Source of the DNA: Lunularia cruciata
Taxonomy: Eukaryota; Streptophyta; Marchantiopsida; Lunulariales; Lunulariaceae
Length of the DNA: 64,000 nt
Reading direction: 5' to 3'
Assembly: GCA_948567375.1 (NCBI GenBank)
Contig: OX419759.1
Location: forward strand, 47,903,493-47,967,492
Shown here: positions 10,440 through 23,157 of the stretch, in pieces
How the letters are laid out: the number at the start of each line of letters is the position of its first letter
Numbering within the stretch: position 1 is the stretch's first letter
The notes under the pieces: generated by a model
What the model saw: only the letters and a program-made list of their open reading frames with translations
Told to the model about the DNA's origin: nothing
Databases searched by the model: none
Made by a program: the position numbers and the translations under genes

Positions 10440-11880
10440 CCCATAAACTTCAACCCTAAAATATAACAGAACATGAATAGACCTTAGTGGTACATGAGGT
10501 CCAACGTTAACCCAAGAGACTCAATACAAACAGCCATACAAAGAGTCTATAGATAGGAGTAACTATGGGCAAGTTGCTCCATAAAAAGAAGGAAATTGCA
10601 ATCAGATGAAAGAGTAGAGCCTGTGGCAGATTGCAAGGAACTCTTCTAATTCATGAATGAATAGTGCAACCTAAGTGCAAGAAGCCAAGTGCCGGACGCA
10701 CTCTCAATACCATCTGATCCCCTCGACAATGGTAGAAATCCTTAAAATCAATTTTGAGAAAGGAGAAATGCCAAAGCTATTGGAGGATTTCTTATCACTA
10801 CAAGCAACCACATTAGTCTAAGTTGCTACCTATAGAGTAGAGGGAGTAGGAAATAGAGAGGAAGCATTTCTGAAACCTATAGATTTGGGAAACATGTGGA
10901 GCAATGCTCTAAATACAATGGAGAAGAGAAACACTGTAAGAGGAGCACTATTGCATGCGGTTATAGAAATCAAGAATGCCACCTAGTGGGTTGATCCAAT
11001 GGATACCATGTAAGTTCATGCCTACTTGGCAAGAAACCAACATGAAGCTCTTATCAAAGAAAAATGAAGGAAATAAGACGTAGAACTTGATGATGAGAGA
11101 TCAACTTAGAAGTGACAATTGAGTGGAGATAGATTCCATCAAGAAGGTGCTCCCCAATGGCAAGGAGTGGTACCTTCACGGGAGGAGGTCATGGAGGATA
11201 CCTTATCTTCTGATTTTGAAAAATCAGTGAAGGGTAAGGGGAAGGAGAAGAGTTTAAGCCAACTTATAAGCAGACTTACTTATATAAGCTGACTTACACC
11301 GACTTATAAGCTTCAATCTGATATTGAAGCTGCAACCGATCTAAAAGGATCACTAGAAGAGAGAGTACTCAATGCTAAGGTTAATTTTACTCTTTAGGAG
11401 ATCCTTGGGATTGCCAAGAAGGAGTTCCATGATGTCATCATAGACACCCATCAAGTGCAAGCAATAATTGACAAAGAAGTTGCTCTATCAAATGCTCTTG
11501 ATACTACGGTTACAAAAGAAGAGGAATTAGAGCTTACTCGATGCTGCAACAACCAAGGTCAAATTTATAGAGGATGAGGATGATGACGGTGGAGCCTCTT
11601 GTCACTATACTAGAGGTCGTTGGGCCAGAGCTACTATTGAAACTATGGTCAAGATTGGCAACATAACAGATCCAATGGTTGCTCTTATTGATCACGGGTC
11701 AAAAATCAACATTGTTTCCAAGGAGCTCTACAAGCGTGAGAAATGACCAATTGATACGGAGCATGGTTGGGTGATCAAGGCAGCAACAAAAACCAAGGGG
11801 GAACTCTGTGGTGCCTCCCCAGATGTGATGGTGAAGGTTGGAGATGATGTAATCTCTTGAACAAAGAATTAAGGATTCCA
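10440..11880 (+). pseudogene. Ty3/gypsy gag-protease remnant
   Basis: Plus-strand fragments read DLKGSLEERVLNAKVNFTL, EILGIAKKEFHDVIIDTHQV and then a protease-like stretch, MVALIDHGSKINIVSKELY (about 11670-11740), followed by HGWVIKAATKTKGELCGASP. This is the Gag tail plus aspartic protease of a plant gypsy family. In that family, as I remember it, the catalytic box reads D-H-G rather than D-S/T-G. Several stops and shifts make it nonfunctional. The 5' half (10440-11230) is too decayed to assign domains. It stops just after the protease, short of RT. Confidence 0.6.
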
Positions 11881-11942
11881 AGGATTACCGGGTATGATGT
11901 AGTCTCTTGAAAAAATTAATTTTGTTCACATCTAGGCTCATT

Positions 11943-11985
11943 CTCTGCCCTAGCTCAGCCAAAGGCACCCCTCTCAAAGCATTTT
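11943..11985 (-). repeat. 43-bp inverted repeat, right copy
   Basis: It is the partner of 9494-9536, with two adjacent mismatches. The following 11990-12500 is pyrimidine-rich on the plus strand with repeated CTTGCAAAAATTGTCTTC (about 12236 and 12284), similar in make-up to 53040-53360. I see no supported gene there. Confidence 0.7.
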
Positions 11986-12499
11986 CCTCCTCTTCCCTTC
12001 TTTGCCCTAACATTCCATGTTCATGCACAGCTGGACTTCCCTCTCCCAATGTTCTGCACAAAGCAATTCAAAAATTCTCTTCTCTTGCACACCCAGAAGT
12101 TCTTCCCTGCAAAAATTCTACTGTACCCTCTCTCTCCAGCTTTTCCTTGGGAAAATTTCACTCTTGCAGCCCTCAAAATCCCTCTCTCCTTCAAAATCTT
12201 CATGTCAGCACCTTCTTCCCCTCTCTCCTCTTGTCCTTGCAAAAATTGTCTTCTAGCAACTTCACCAAACCACTTCACATTCTTGCAAAAATTGTCTTCC
12301 TGCAGTCCTCAACCACTTCTAAAATTTTTCTTGCCCTCCTGACCCAAGCCCTTCCTTTGGGGAAAAACCCTATCAGCCCTTCTGTCTTGCCTTGCTCCTT
12401 CAAAACAAGAAATGAACTCCCTCTATTCTGATAGTCCTCTTCCACTTATCTGGTCAAAAAATCCCCCTTTCCAGCAAGCCCTCATCCTTTAAATCCTAA

Positions 12500-13830
12500 A
12501 CCCCATTTTCTCAAAGTCCTCGTCAGACTTTTCCTTCAAGACCCCAAACTTCTCCTATTCAGCCTTAAGCTCATATAACACATAACTCTCAAGTTTTGAA
12601 TGGCACCAATGGTACGCATGGAGGCACCGTGTCTTTCAATGCAATTTTCCCATCTTTCCAAAAAATCACTCCTTGTTGAATAGTATCAGAAAAATCACCA
12701 CAATCCTTCCTGGTGTGTTAAGTCTCATCACATCAAATAAACCTTTGTACATACCCTTGCTTTGTCACCATTTTGGATTCAAAACCGCTTCCTTTCCTCT
12801 TATCTCACCAATTTTATTTGTAGATCCCTCATCCCTTTCACCAAGTCATTGATGGTGGTCTTTTGTAAGGGAGTGGTGACAACAAGATTAAGCAAAATTG
12901 ATGTTATGGCACTAGGTGTCACTGATTGCCTTGGAGCTCTCACGACCGCCGGTGGTATTGCTTTCAATCTTACCACCACCTTTCCTCTATGGTATTCTTG
13001 CTTGGCAAGAATACTCACCGCTTCTGAGACCTTCTTCCAACCAGATGTAAATCCACTATCCTCAGACCCATCCTCTGGAAAGACCTCCAACTCCCTTTGA
13101 AGCTCATTGTTTGTTGATTGAAGGAACAACTCCATCTTGTCACTCTCAAGCGTGAGCTTCTCCATTTGAGACAATTGTGAATATTATCTCTCAAACTCCG
13201 GAAATAGCTCAATCACACTCAAACCCTTAGCAGCCTTGTTCAATCACTCCATGAATGAATGACTTCTTGGTTGCCCTATCCGCATCCTCCAAGCAATACT
13301 CCTCCTTTAGATGAAGAGAAAATCCCTCCTAATTGTCTCCATGAGCTCAAATGATTTCTCTCACATGTACACGAAGCTCCGAGATCACCGCAAGCTCAAA
13401 TGTGAAGATCATCTCTTGTTCAGGGACCTTATTGAGCTCCATCTCCCTTGAGTAATACTTCAGGTATTTCAAAATGTTCCTCCCGTCAAATTGATCTAAC
13501 ATCCCCACAATCAATTGCAAGGCTTTAGTAGCCAATGCCTCCTTGCATTCTATAATTTGTTGTTGTAGTTGCATATATAATGCAAATGCTTGGAACATTT
13601 GTGCTATAGCCGGATCAAGCTGTAATGTGGGTGCCTCTCCTAAGCTACTTGCACCCAAAACCCATATGCTCTTGTTTGATCTCTTGTCCATGTCTACCAA
13701 CAACCTCCTTTCTAACTCTCCACCCCAAAAGTTTCACATTGAGTTCACCAACTATCATACTTTGCCTTTCTCCCTAGGAACATACATGGTGCCTAACAGT
13801 GGAGCCTATAGATCAGAGGTTGTAGATTAA
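12500..13830 (-). pseudogene. Ty3/gypsy gag remnant
   Basis: Minus frames at 13347-13703 contain a recognisable Gag domain: QFDGRNILKYLKYYSREMEL, VPEQEMIFTFELAV and ELRVHVREII, preceded by coiled sequence LQQQIIECKEALATKALQL. Frames at 12800-13174 look like the downstream Gag segment (MRDLQIKLVR at its end). The part from 13704 to 13830 is a decayed upstream leader. Gag forms the particle that packages element RNA. It lies on the strand of the 6532-9480 pol remnant and could be its front end. Confidence 0.55.
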
Positions 13831-14650
13831 CCTGTCCCTACTAGTTTGAGCGTGTGTAGAACCCAACCAGTTAAACCTTCCACTCTAGGTTTTGGTATTT
13901 TTCCTATCGGGTGAGGGGAGTAATGGGCAACCTAACATGTCATCATAACACACACTTTTGGTCTATTGGTCATCACTTCAAACATAACCAAGTTAGCTTT
14001 CCTCCATCATTTCTTCTTGAGTCTACTTCTTTATATCATCAAATCTGGTCCCATCTTGTCAGGCTCAAGCACTTCTAACACTGCAACTTTTGGTGATGAT
14101 CACTCATTCTTGCTACTACTTGGCTGTGATTTTTCCATAGATGGTACTAGCTATACAATCTTGTCGGTGCTAGTTATGGTAACAGGTGAAGTTGCAATGG
14201 TTTGTGACTGCTCTAAATTTTCTTGTTTGTTCCCTAGGTTAATTTCTACAACTCCTCGAACAAGTCTTGAACTTCCTTTTAAATATTTGTGCAATATCGG
14301 GGCGGATTGGAGGTTTGATCAGTAGAGACTACCATTGCTTGCTATGGTTGTAGTCACACAAGATCCAATAGGTCGTTTGACCTTCCTTCTTATTTCATCT
14401 AAGTTAACAACTTCACTTCCTTATCAAACAAACTCTTTTTTAGGTGGTCATACTTCTTAGTTGTCACAAGTTTTGACAACAATGAGGCATCAAAAGAGGA
14501 AGTATTATTATCTTTGGTTGAGCTTGTCATGACTTGATTCACCTCATTTCAGGCCATGCTTCATTATTAATTAATGCAACATCTTTTGATATTAATACAT
14601 CCACATTAAGGAACTTAACAATTGCATCTATCTTAGGTAGAAGTGGGTAA
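13831..14650. other. Unassigned stretch
   Basis: Open frames here are short and look like shadows. I recognise no domain, RNA gene or repeat. It is probably the decayed leader of the neighbouring gag remnant. Confidence 0.3.
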
Positions 14651-14799
14651 GGTACAAACCTCATTGATCATAGCACACATGTGTGGGCAAGTTATCCTAG
14701 TAAGGCTTGGTGCCTTATAGTTTCAACACAACTAGCTGTAGGGAGGCAGCCATTGTGGTTCTGGACAACTAAATGCCCAATGGTCCATTGCTCCACAAT

Positions 14800-15335
14800 T
14801 ATAACATTCACCGGCCTCCTAAGTAGACTCCCTAGTAGATTGAAAATGTTTGAAAGAGAAATTTCAAAGGAGAGGCAGAAGGTTGCAAAACAAAGGAAAG
14901 TCATCAACATCAAAGGGAGAAATCTCAAAGGAGAATTTGTTGGACAATGAAGACTTGGAGATAATGTTGAATGGAGCTACAACAAACAGGGAGACTAAGA
15001 GTTGTAAGCGATAGGGATTAGGACAAGGTTGATTTCACTTCTTCCTTTGTATGCTTGGACAGTTGAAGAGTTTAGGTGTGGTCATTGTTTAGTCTAGAGT
15101 TTTTTGGCCTTTCTTCCAAGGGTTTATAAACTACAAGGCTTGGTATTGTGATGAATATGAGGTTCCTTGTGATTGAATGTGAGTATTTTGATCCGTGAAT
15201 ATTGTTAGGGAGAGGACTCCATTCTTGGAGCTCCTAGACTAGCTACACAAGCAAATCCTACCACTCACCTGGTCACATTGAAATGAAACTGGCCCGTGGG
15301 CTTGTGACTTTGTGAGAACCTGGCACATATCATTT
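14800..15335 (+). repeat. Second plus-strand LTR-like segment
   Basis: It carries TATAAA at 15125-15130 and the 18-bp motif GACTCCATTCTTGGAGCT at 15215-15232, identical to 10327-10344. Shared flanking pieces (GAATG..., CTGGCC...) and an end near ACATATCA support a diverged LTR of the same family. Boundaries are uncertain. Confidence 0.35.
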
Positions 15336-15339
15336 TTGC

Positions 15340-16954
15340 AGTAATCAGGTAAGTAAAGTTTATTCTCGAAGAGATAAGAAATGTCCAAATACAAATCAAA
15401 GAAACCAAATTAGTTCTTCTTGGTTGCGTCTTTAATCTCTCAGGTAGAAACTACACCCAAAAGAGAGTAACAAGCATTGACACGTAGTCTCGTCACAATA
15501 ATTTGTCACCCATAATCACAACTCCATCAAATCTTTCCAAACAACCTTGATTGTGATGATTCAATCTCTCCCAAAAATGGCATTTCATTGCAAAATGACT
15601 TCACCTTAGAATTGTGTTCCACCACTCTACTAAAGGCACAACTTCCTCATTCAAATTTGCTTCACATCAACACTACGCTGCACTCACAATTGCAAAATAC
15701 TACCAAGACTACAATTCTCTCATATCTGTCAAGGCATTGCTCCCATTGCACTTCACTCAAGATCAAACACACAAAATGAAGATCAATGTTATGGAATCCA
15801 ACATCTAACATGCACACTGATTTGCACTTCAAAATTCTACACACACTCACAAACACAAACATAACATTGATACTTGGAATTAAGCTCAAGCAATGAGCAT
15901 TGAAATCAGCACTTTGCTTTATCTATTCTTAAAATCATGAGCACTGAACAACATCATATTGCAAATGCCACCTTTTAATATGCAGAGCTCTTCAATAGTT
16001 ATCTAACAACTATACTATTCTACAGCAATTTTTCCTACCTATAGATCCAAAATGACAATGCACCTCTTCATATTTGCCTCTTCAAATCTCAAATTTGTTA
16101 CTACTCCGACCCAATGTCTACTTCTTCTTTGGCTTCCAAACCCAAGTAACCTCACATACTACTCTATCCTTGGGCTTCCCAACTATAGATTCTTCTACCA
16201 ATTCTAACACCTCTTCACTTTGATCTGCAATTCCCGTCATGGGCAATCTACATACATCTTCTTCCTACAACCCATCTTTCTCTAATATCTCCAATGTCAA
16301 CTCCAAAGATATTTGGAGTTGAAAAATATTGGAATTGATTGGAATTGATTTCTTGCTCCTCAAACTTTCACTTTCTATTTCTCTTCATTGACTTGGCTCC
16401 GCCTCATGCATCACACTTCTTCTTGATTGGATACCTCTTTGAATGATAATCTTCTTCTCCTCTTTCTCTAAAACTTCCTCTTTTTCCTTCCGGTTATCTT
16501 CTTCTACCATCTCCAGCTTTCCCTCTTCTTCCTCTGGTACTGGCTGCATCTCCACTCCATCCTCACTCTTGCTACTTGCTTCACCACTCTGAGTTCAAGT
16601 TCTTCTTCTCTCTCCAAGCCTTTTGACTTTCACTTGGCCTCACCTTCTGATTCTTTCTCTGACAATGCTATTACCACCAGGTCTTTCTTCGGGTTCACTT
16701 TTCTGGTCTTTTCTGGTCTCATTGCTGCAACTTCTTCTTTGGGTCCACTCCTCTTCTTTGAATTCGGAGCATTCATTGCCAGTCTCACACTCTACCCTGT
16801 CTATGCATAATACTTGTCACTGTTTCTGATCTAAAGAATGTGCTATTGCTCATCAGCATCAGCATCTCTCCTGAAGTCGGGATGGAAGTGCGACACCATC
16901 TTATGTCATTTTCCTGCATGCAATATATTCAATCCCAAGTAAAACAGAAACTTC
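15340..16954. other. Repeat-derived spacer related to 20460-20960
   Basis: The part around 15420-15600 (CTCTCAGGTAGAAACTAC, CCCAAAAGAGAGTA) is recognisably similar to 20490-20560. 16090-16800 is Cys/Ser/Leu-coding-like pyrimidine-rich sequence without a supported frame. I see no gene. Confidence 0.3.
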
Positions 16955-19015
16955 CTCTACTTTGATATCATTAATGTAGACTTCCACCTAGCTATCCTTT
17001 CTAACATCTTGAGTACCCACCCACATCCTCAATTATACCATGCCATGCAAAAAATAACCAAGGACTTTAAATTGTCCATCTGCATTTGCAATCTAAAGCA
17101 CCTAGCTACTTTTCTCCAAGTTTTTTCAGCCAAGATCTTCCATATTTTGGTGAAAAACCATCTATATAAGATGGAGTGGCCATCACAAGATGAATTCTAT
17201 GAGTTATATATTTTTCTACAATGGCAACTTCTTGGGGACTTGGAACACAAAATCAGTGTCCTCATTGAAGCTAACCGTTTTAAGTGATCAAACATCAAAT
17301 TTTGCAATCTGCACAATCAAATTCCACAATCCACACCTAAGAATGCCTCAAACAATTGCTCTCTATGGATATCATTGAAGCATGCAACTTCATTGTCATA
17401 TACATCAAACCTGACTCTCCACTCCCCAACCATCCTCAAGCTTATTCTAACAAGGACCTTGTGTTTGATGCAAACACAACAGCCCCATACCATACTCCTC
17501 AATTTTATCAATGGCGGATAAATCTATGAGAAGACGAGACCTTTTTACTTGTCAATGGCCTCATGATGACTCCGGCATTGGTGGAACCTTGTCTACTCTC
17601 TCTCTCTGTCTTTCAAGATAACCTCCAATATGTATTATGGTGCCTCCATTTTTCTAAAATTTGCCCATTTTGACCAAATCATGCTTAGATGATAGAAAAG
17701 GCCAATGAAGTTAGTAGTTACCATTGCACTTTCCCCAAAAAAGAGGTGGCCTCAAAATTGTATCACAAAAATCATGATGGTGCATCATTCTGAGTGATAT
17801 AGGATAATCACAAGTGCTCATAGGCACTTGTGATTATTAGTTCTTACAAGCTTGAAGTACACAATGATGCCAAAGCACTACAACAAGAGAATGATTAGAT
17901 CACAAAACATGTTGATGAAGAAGAAGTTGACATTGAACCCAATGTTCCAGACCCTCCACTTAGTATTATGGACCAAAATTGGTGAAGGATCAATGCACTC
18001 AAGAATATTGCTAGTTGAGGAAGGCACTCAATTTATCATACATTCAATTGGAGTTGCACTGCAACTAATGGATATCCTGCTGCAACTAATGGATATCCTG
18101 CTGCCCCAATTCCAAGCCAAATGTCTTGACATTGTGGATTACACCACACTTGTTCCAAACATGTACAAAAAAGTCTATACTCAAAAGGCAAAAGAAGACC
18201 TTGCTAAAGAAGAAGTGGCCAAGGCTAGAGACCTATGCAAGGAATAAATGAGGAAGGTAAATGATGTGGTGTAGGAGAACCAAGACATCAAGAAGCAGAA
18301 TTCTACCCTAAACACCAACTATGATTACAAGGCCAAAGAGAATTGGAAGATACAAGGAGAGTTAAGTCCAATCCAACTTGAGCACAAGCAGCACCAATCA
18401 GAATTTGAAGACCAATTCCATAGCAAGGGCAAAGAACTAGAGAGCACTTAGAATGAGCTGAAGGATGACCAATATAGAATTGGCACCTTAGAAGTCTAGA
18501 TGCGTGAGTACTGGAAGGAGGTGGCACTCCAATTGAATCATATGGCCGGGGAGTTTGAGAAAAATTTGGCTAAGCAAGTAGAGAGTATTCTAATGCATGA
18601 GATATTGCAAGTGGAGTGGGGTACTTGGAACCAACAGATGGAGGAAGCCAAGCAAAAAACAATTCAGCAGTTGGAAAAGGCTAGAAATTTCTTCATAGAG
18701 AAGGTTAAGGAAGAGGTGCAATTTCAAGCACTAGAAGCAAAATGGCATGAGCTCAAGTTCCAGATATAGAGACTGGAAGGCCAGTAGTTTCAGGAGGAGA
18801 AGAAGAATCTCCTATCCTTGCAGTTAAAGGAACACATTTCAGAAATTTATTGAAACGTGTCACACTCCCTTGTTAGAAAAGCTAGATACCAAGCACAAAC
18901 ATAACGATTAGTTAGGTACCTTGAAAGTGAACATAGTATATCACTCCCAACAGTTCAAGCCAAAGGCACTTCACCAAGAAATTTCTTTGTAGGTATAGGC
19001 AATATATGTAATTGA
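16955..19015 (+). repeat. Unrecognised coiled-coil-encoding element, copy 1
   Basis: This segment is a direct-orientation copy of 53640-55905. Decayed plus frames encode a predicted globular part (17009-17300 and 17852-18247, with FQAKCLDIVDYT) and then a Glu/Lys/Gln-rich coiled coil (18260-18990, including EKARNFFIEKVKEEVQFQAL). At least four stops break the coiled coil. It contains an in-frame 21-bp duplication at about 18061-18102. I do not recognise the family; a gag-like protein of a plant retroelement is one possibility, but no zinc knuckle or pol is attached. Confidence 0.55.
18061..18102 (+). repeat. 21-bp tandem duplication in coding-like sequence
   Basis: Two adjacent copies of a 21-bp unit encode QLMDILL twice. 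The other element copy has only one (QLMEILL, near 54710). The duplication keeps frame. Confidence 0.85.
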
Positions 19016-21600
19016 TGAAATACTCAGAATTGTATACTAGTAACATGCTTCAAGTGTATAGTTGGAATTGTCTGCTCAAAGGTTGTAGGTTAAAATTAGA
19101 TTAGGTGGGGAAGAGCTGAAAACTATCTTGACATGTGTTGGGCACCTGATTAATTAGTATATGGTTAAGATAAGATAAGATTAGGACCTTAATTGAGTGA
19201 TGAACATAGTAACTTAGGATTTCTAGAATACCCACTTGAGCCCTTGATCTTTTTGGCTTGATGCCAAAAAGGGTACTCAAGGCCAAGGACCACAAACACT
19301 CATGTTTATTTTTCCATACTTCAATTATAAATAAAGAGTTCTTCAGATTCTTTGCAAGTTATGTCTTTTCATTCTATGTGTTGTCCAATATCTAGGTAAG
19401 AGTAGAGGTGAGGAATTTCCCAATACAATCACAAGTGTTTTAGCATAGAGCTGGTACTTGCCATTGATCAAGGGTGTTCCTTGAAGGATCCAAAGGAGTG
19501 GATTGGGAAATCCTTTGCATGGAAAGTACCACAAAATCAAAAGAACCAAGACATTTGGCCAAGATAAAGTGTACTTGTTTGTCACGCCTTCTAAGAAGGG
19601 TGGTATGAATTGCAAGAGTAGCAACTTGAGAATGGAGTAGCACCTAGAGTGAAGCAAGTCATCACCCTCAGGAGTAACTTGGATAACATTTCTTTTGAAA
19701 GGGATTCTTTTGGTTTTTGTTTGTTGTGTGCTAGAAGAGATGACACTACCCTCTTCACAGAGTATGTCCTACCAAAGAGGTTAAATAAGAAGTAATAAAC
19801 AAACTTTGATATTGTGGCACTTTCCTTCATTCTTAGTCATTTCCAACTAGTATCATTATGTGAAAACTACCTGTTCTTATTTTTAATACTATAAGTACAT
19901 CTACATTGGGTTGACACATGTACCACCCTTTTGGTTTACCCTTCTTCTAGTAGTCCTTACCTCATAATAGACTGCCTCCACCAAGTATTGTGCTGACACA
20001 ATTTGTTTCAACAAAGTAAAACCCACCCCTCAACTGAATTTGCATTGGCCTTATGATTAAGACTCCCTTCCTCTTGATACCTTGATGTTGTATAGTCTCC
20101 CACACCAAACATGAATAAAAGCCAATTTTTTTCTTATTATCCCAAGCCAAGTAGGACAATCTCAAATAATATAAGGAAAGTTATGCATGGTTTATTTGCA
20201 AACGCTGCCAAGCATCCAATTTCATCATTTTTTGAATCATTATCTTCACAAATGCATTATGGAAAGTAGCTTTTGCAACTTCCAACAAAAAGTGGTTTAT
20301 CTCAACCTCCACCAATAATTCAAAGGATGAAGCCATAACTAGTTTTGCAAAGATGGCTTATTTGGAGGTGTCACAACTTAGTGTGGACATACTTATAGTA
20401 TAATGTGTAAGAACGGATTATTCCCACAAGGATACAGTATGGAAATAGCTATATTTGAAGAGCAAGTGTGATATTATTATACTTCATCTATTGTTAAGTC
20501 TTTAACCTCTTAGGTAGGAACTATTCCCAAAAGAGAGTAGTGTCATCCACAATGGCACACTACCAAAAACTAAAATAGTCAAATAACTTCCACAAAAGAC
20601 ATACTACTAATGGTGCTTCTAAAGGTGATGGTTTAGTTTGTATCGATGAGCAATGGCCCAAAAGTCTTTCCCTTGTAGTTCCCTATTGGGCAAACTACAA
20701 TGCTAATGAGAATGCTCTACCCTTCCCAAAAGGCATTTCCACCACTATATTGCAAGTTTGTGATACACTTTACTTTTTTCTATACATGGTACTTAATGAT
20801 ACTTGAAGTCCTCGGGACCATTCAATGCATCACCCCAATTCTTCAAAACACCCCAGGATCCTACATCCCAATCAAGCCTGACTGCCTCCTTGCATTCCAG
20901 CCTTTGTGTTCTTCTTTGAGTTCTTTACCACTTCTTGATCAAGCAATCACAAAACATACACAACACTAACAGTTACACACTAAGGATTATGGAGGTCCTT
21001 ACTCTTCTTTATCAAGACAGAACCCAATTTACATACAAACAAGCAAGTAGAAAACAAGTACACTAAGCATACAAAAATTGGACAAAAGGATGTGGTTTGG
21101 AATTATGGGATTAAGTCAGGATGATTCCCCTTATATGGGATTCATCCCCTATTGTGCAATGCTACAATTCCATGATTAATTCTAAACACATTAAGATTTA
21201 CCATAATGTACCTAACTTATCATTCCTAATTAAATGCTATAATAGCATGCCCTATAAGGTATGGTTTATTGTACACTCAACCAATCACATGGCTCTAGAT
21301 AGACATCAAGAGAATGGTCTTGATGACACGGCATGACAAAAGTGTTCTACTATACATCAATACTATTGTATGGATGGTCTATACAAATGTTGTCACTTGA
21401 AAGTGAAACCATTCTGATGATGATCCTACCCCAATGATGCTTGAAACCAATAGTCTCCCACCACAATGATGTTTGACTCCAATGATCATGACTTGCTATA
21501 CGTATGTAAACATTTATGATTGATATAGTAGTCCCTATAACATAGATCCACCTTCACTTTTATATCTTTGAATCAACTCATTTACATGCTCCTTTACCCC
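19016..21600. other. Unassigned repeat-like spacer
   Basis: There are no convincing coding frames on either strand. 20460-20960 resembles 15400-15790, so this is probably old transposon DNA. 19225-19285 contains a small hairpin (TTTTTGGC ... GCCAAAAA). I see no tRNA or rRNA. Confidence 0.3.
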
Positions 21601-22920
21601 TTAAGTTCTTTGTGAATATTGGACAAGACACCTTGTACCAGGCATTGGTATGCTTCTACAATTGGTCAATCAACTTGCGTAACTGCTTGTTTGAATAAAT
21701 TTTTGCCTCCAACAAATATATCCCTAAATTTACTTCCCTTAGCTTTGTGTTAAAAGCTTGAGTCATAACCAACATTTCTACTTATATCATTAGTCAATCC
21801 ACAACATCCTCTATGATAGTAAGAACCTCATCCACTCTTGTTCTAGGGTATCCGAGATGGATTGCACTTCCCTCTCTACTTCTTTCCTATTTAGCACATG
21901 AAGGATTTGTTCCTTTTCTTCATGATCATTCACAATTGTGGTAAAATCCTCAATGCACATTTGGGTCTTCTTGCTATTGGTGTTGTAGACTTGTTTGAGC
22001 TTTTCACCTTGGAGGTGGAGAACCTTTATTTCTTGTTTAATGGATGCTACCTCCTCATCCCAAGCACTTAGCTATTCCTTATGCTTCTTCTTCATCTCCT
22101 TAGCACAATTCTGGGCTCCCTTGGATAGTGAATAAATTTATATACAGTTGGGAAATCCGCTATCTTGATCCAACCATCTCTTCCTTCCTTCCTTACATGG
22201 TGGCAATTTTGTTCTCCTCGGTGCTCAATTTCCCCTCTTGTGCCACCTTGTAATCTATGAATGTGTGCTCCTACTAGGACATACATATCTTTAGCAATGT
22301 GACCTCAGCCTTGTTACTATACCACTCTTCTTTGTATTTCCCTAGTAGGGCATCACTATCTCTCTTCTAGACCTTGTGGTCCTTTGAAAAGGAATTAAAC
22401 TCCTCCCTCTTGCTTTGCAACTCCACTTCCTTAGCTGCAAGTGCCATCTTCAACTTGTGGATCTTAGGTCATCCTTTTCTTCAGCCTTGTTTCCATCTTG
22501 GCTTTCCAAAACTTGGTCACATCGATGATTCTTCTCTTTGCATATCATAAGGCACATCATGAGCTACATGAGCTCTTGAGTGTCTCTTTGACTAAGACGT
22601 CACACTTGATATTGGCAATGTCATAAAACTAAATGATATGAGCCTCCAACCATGTGATACTAGCATGCGCCTTAGCCAGCTTCTTCTTGCTCTCAACCTT
22701 TCCCAAATGGCATTTTGAATGTGATAGTTTAGATACTCTATCAGACCCTTATAGTCCATCACCATATGATCTATCTCCTAGTAAGCAAGAAGCAATTTTT
22801 CCATGGCCTTTAACATTGGTCCCAAAACATGAATGACCCATGTCAACAATGGTAGATAGTTTAGCATGGGTTCTCTATGTCCTTTTGAACTCATTTTGGA
22901 ATGAGTTTCCTTTCCTTGTG
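21600..22920 (-). pseudogene. Decayed coiled-coil-coding sequence
   Basis: Minus frames are rich in Lys, Glu and Gln with many stops, for example ALLGKYKEEW and KLAKAHASITWLEAHI. They resemble in make-up, though not clearly in sequence, the coiled coils at 18260 and 54890. A gag-like origin is possible; function is unknown. Confidence 0.3.
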
Positions 22921-22925
22921 GGACC

Positions 22926-23157
22926 TATGAGCCGGCTTATCTCTCACTCAGGATGTACATTTGATGGCTATTGTGGTAGCACACCATGGACTAAGAAGGC
23001 AAAGACCCCAACTCCATCATACTCCTCAAAAGCTAACACTCCAAGACTCAAGATATTGCACACTAGAGAACTCAATGAGAGAGATAATTGCAAATGAAAG
23101 GATGATGAATGCCTCTACATCCCGAGTTTATAAACTTGTGAAATAGTTTTGCACCAA
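22926..23157 (-). repeat. Truncated LTR fragment of the first gypsy family
   Basis: From TATGAGCCGGC it follows the LTR at 5853 through TTTATAAACTTGTGAAATAG, then diverges after GCACCAAGTA. Only the PBS-proximal third (R/U5 side) remains. No PBS is visible next to it. Confidence 0.8.

Noticed and set aside
11699-11881. Protease box D-H-G at 11690 as a disabling mutation
   Set aside because: From memory this gypsy family normally has D-H-G in this position, so I do not count it as a lesion.
11907-12431. 174-codon plus frame as a gene
   Set aside because: Ser/Leu/Pro-rich translation of pyrimidine-rich, internally repetitive sequence next to LTR-like DNA; no domain and overlapping frames on both strands.
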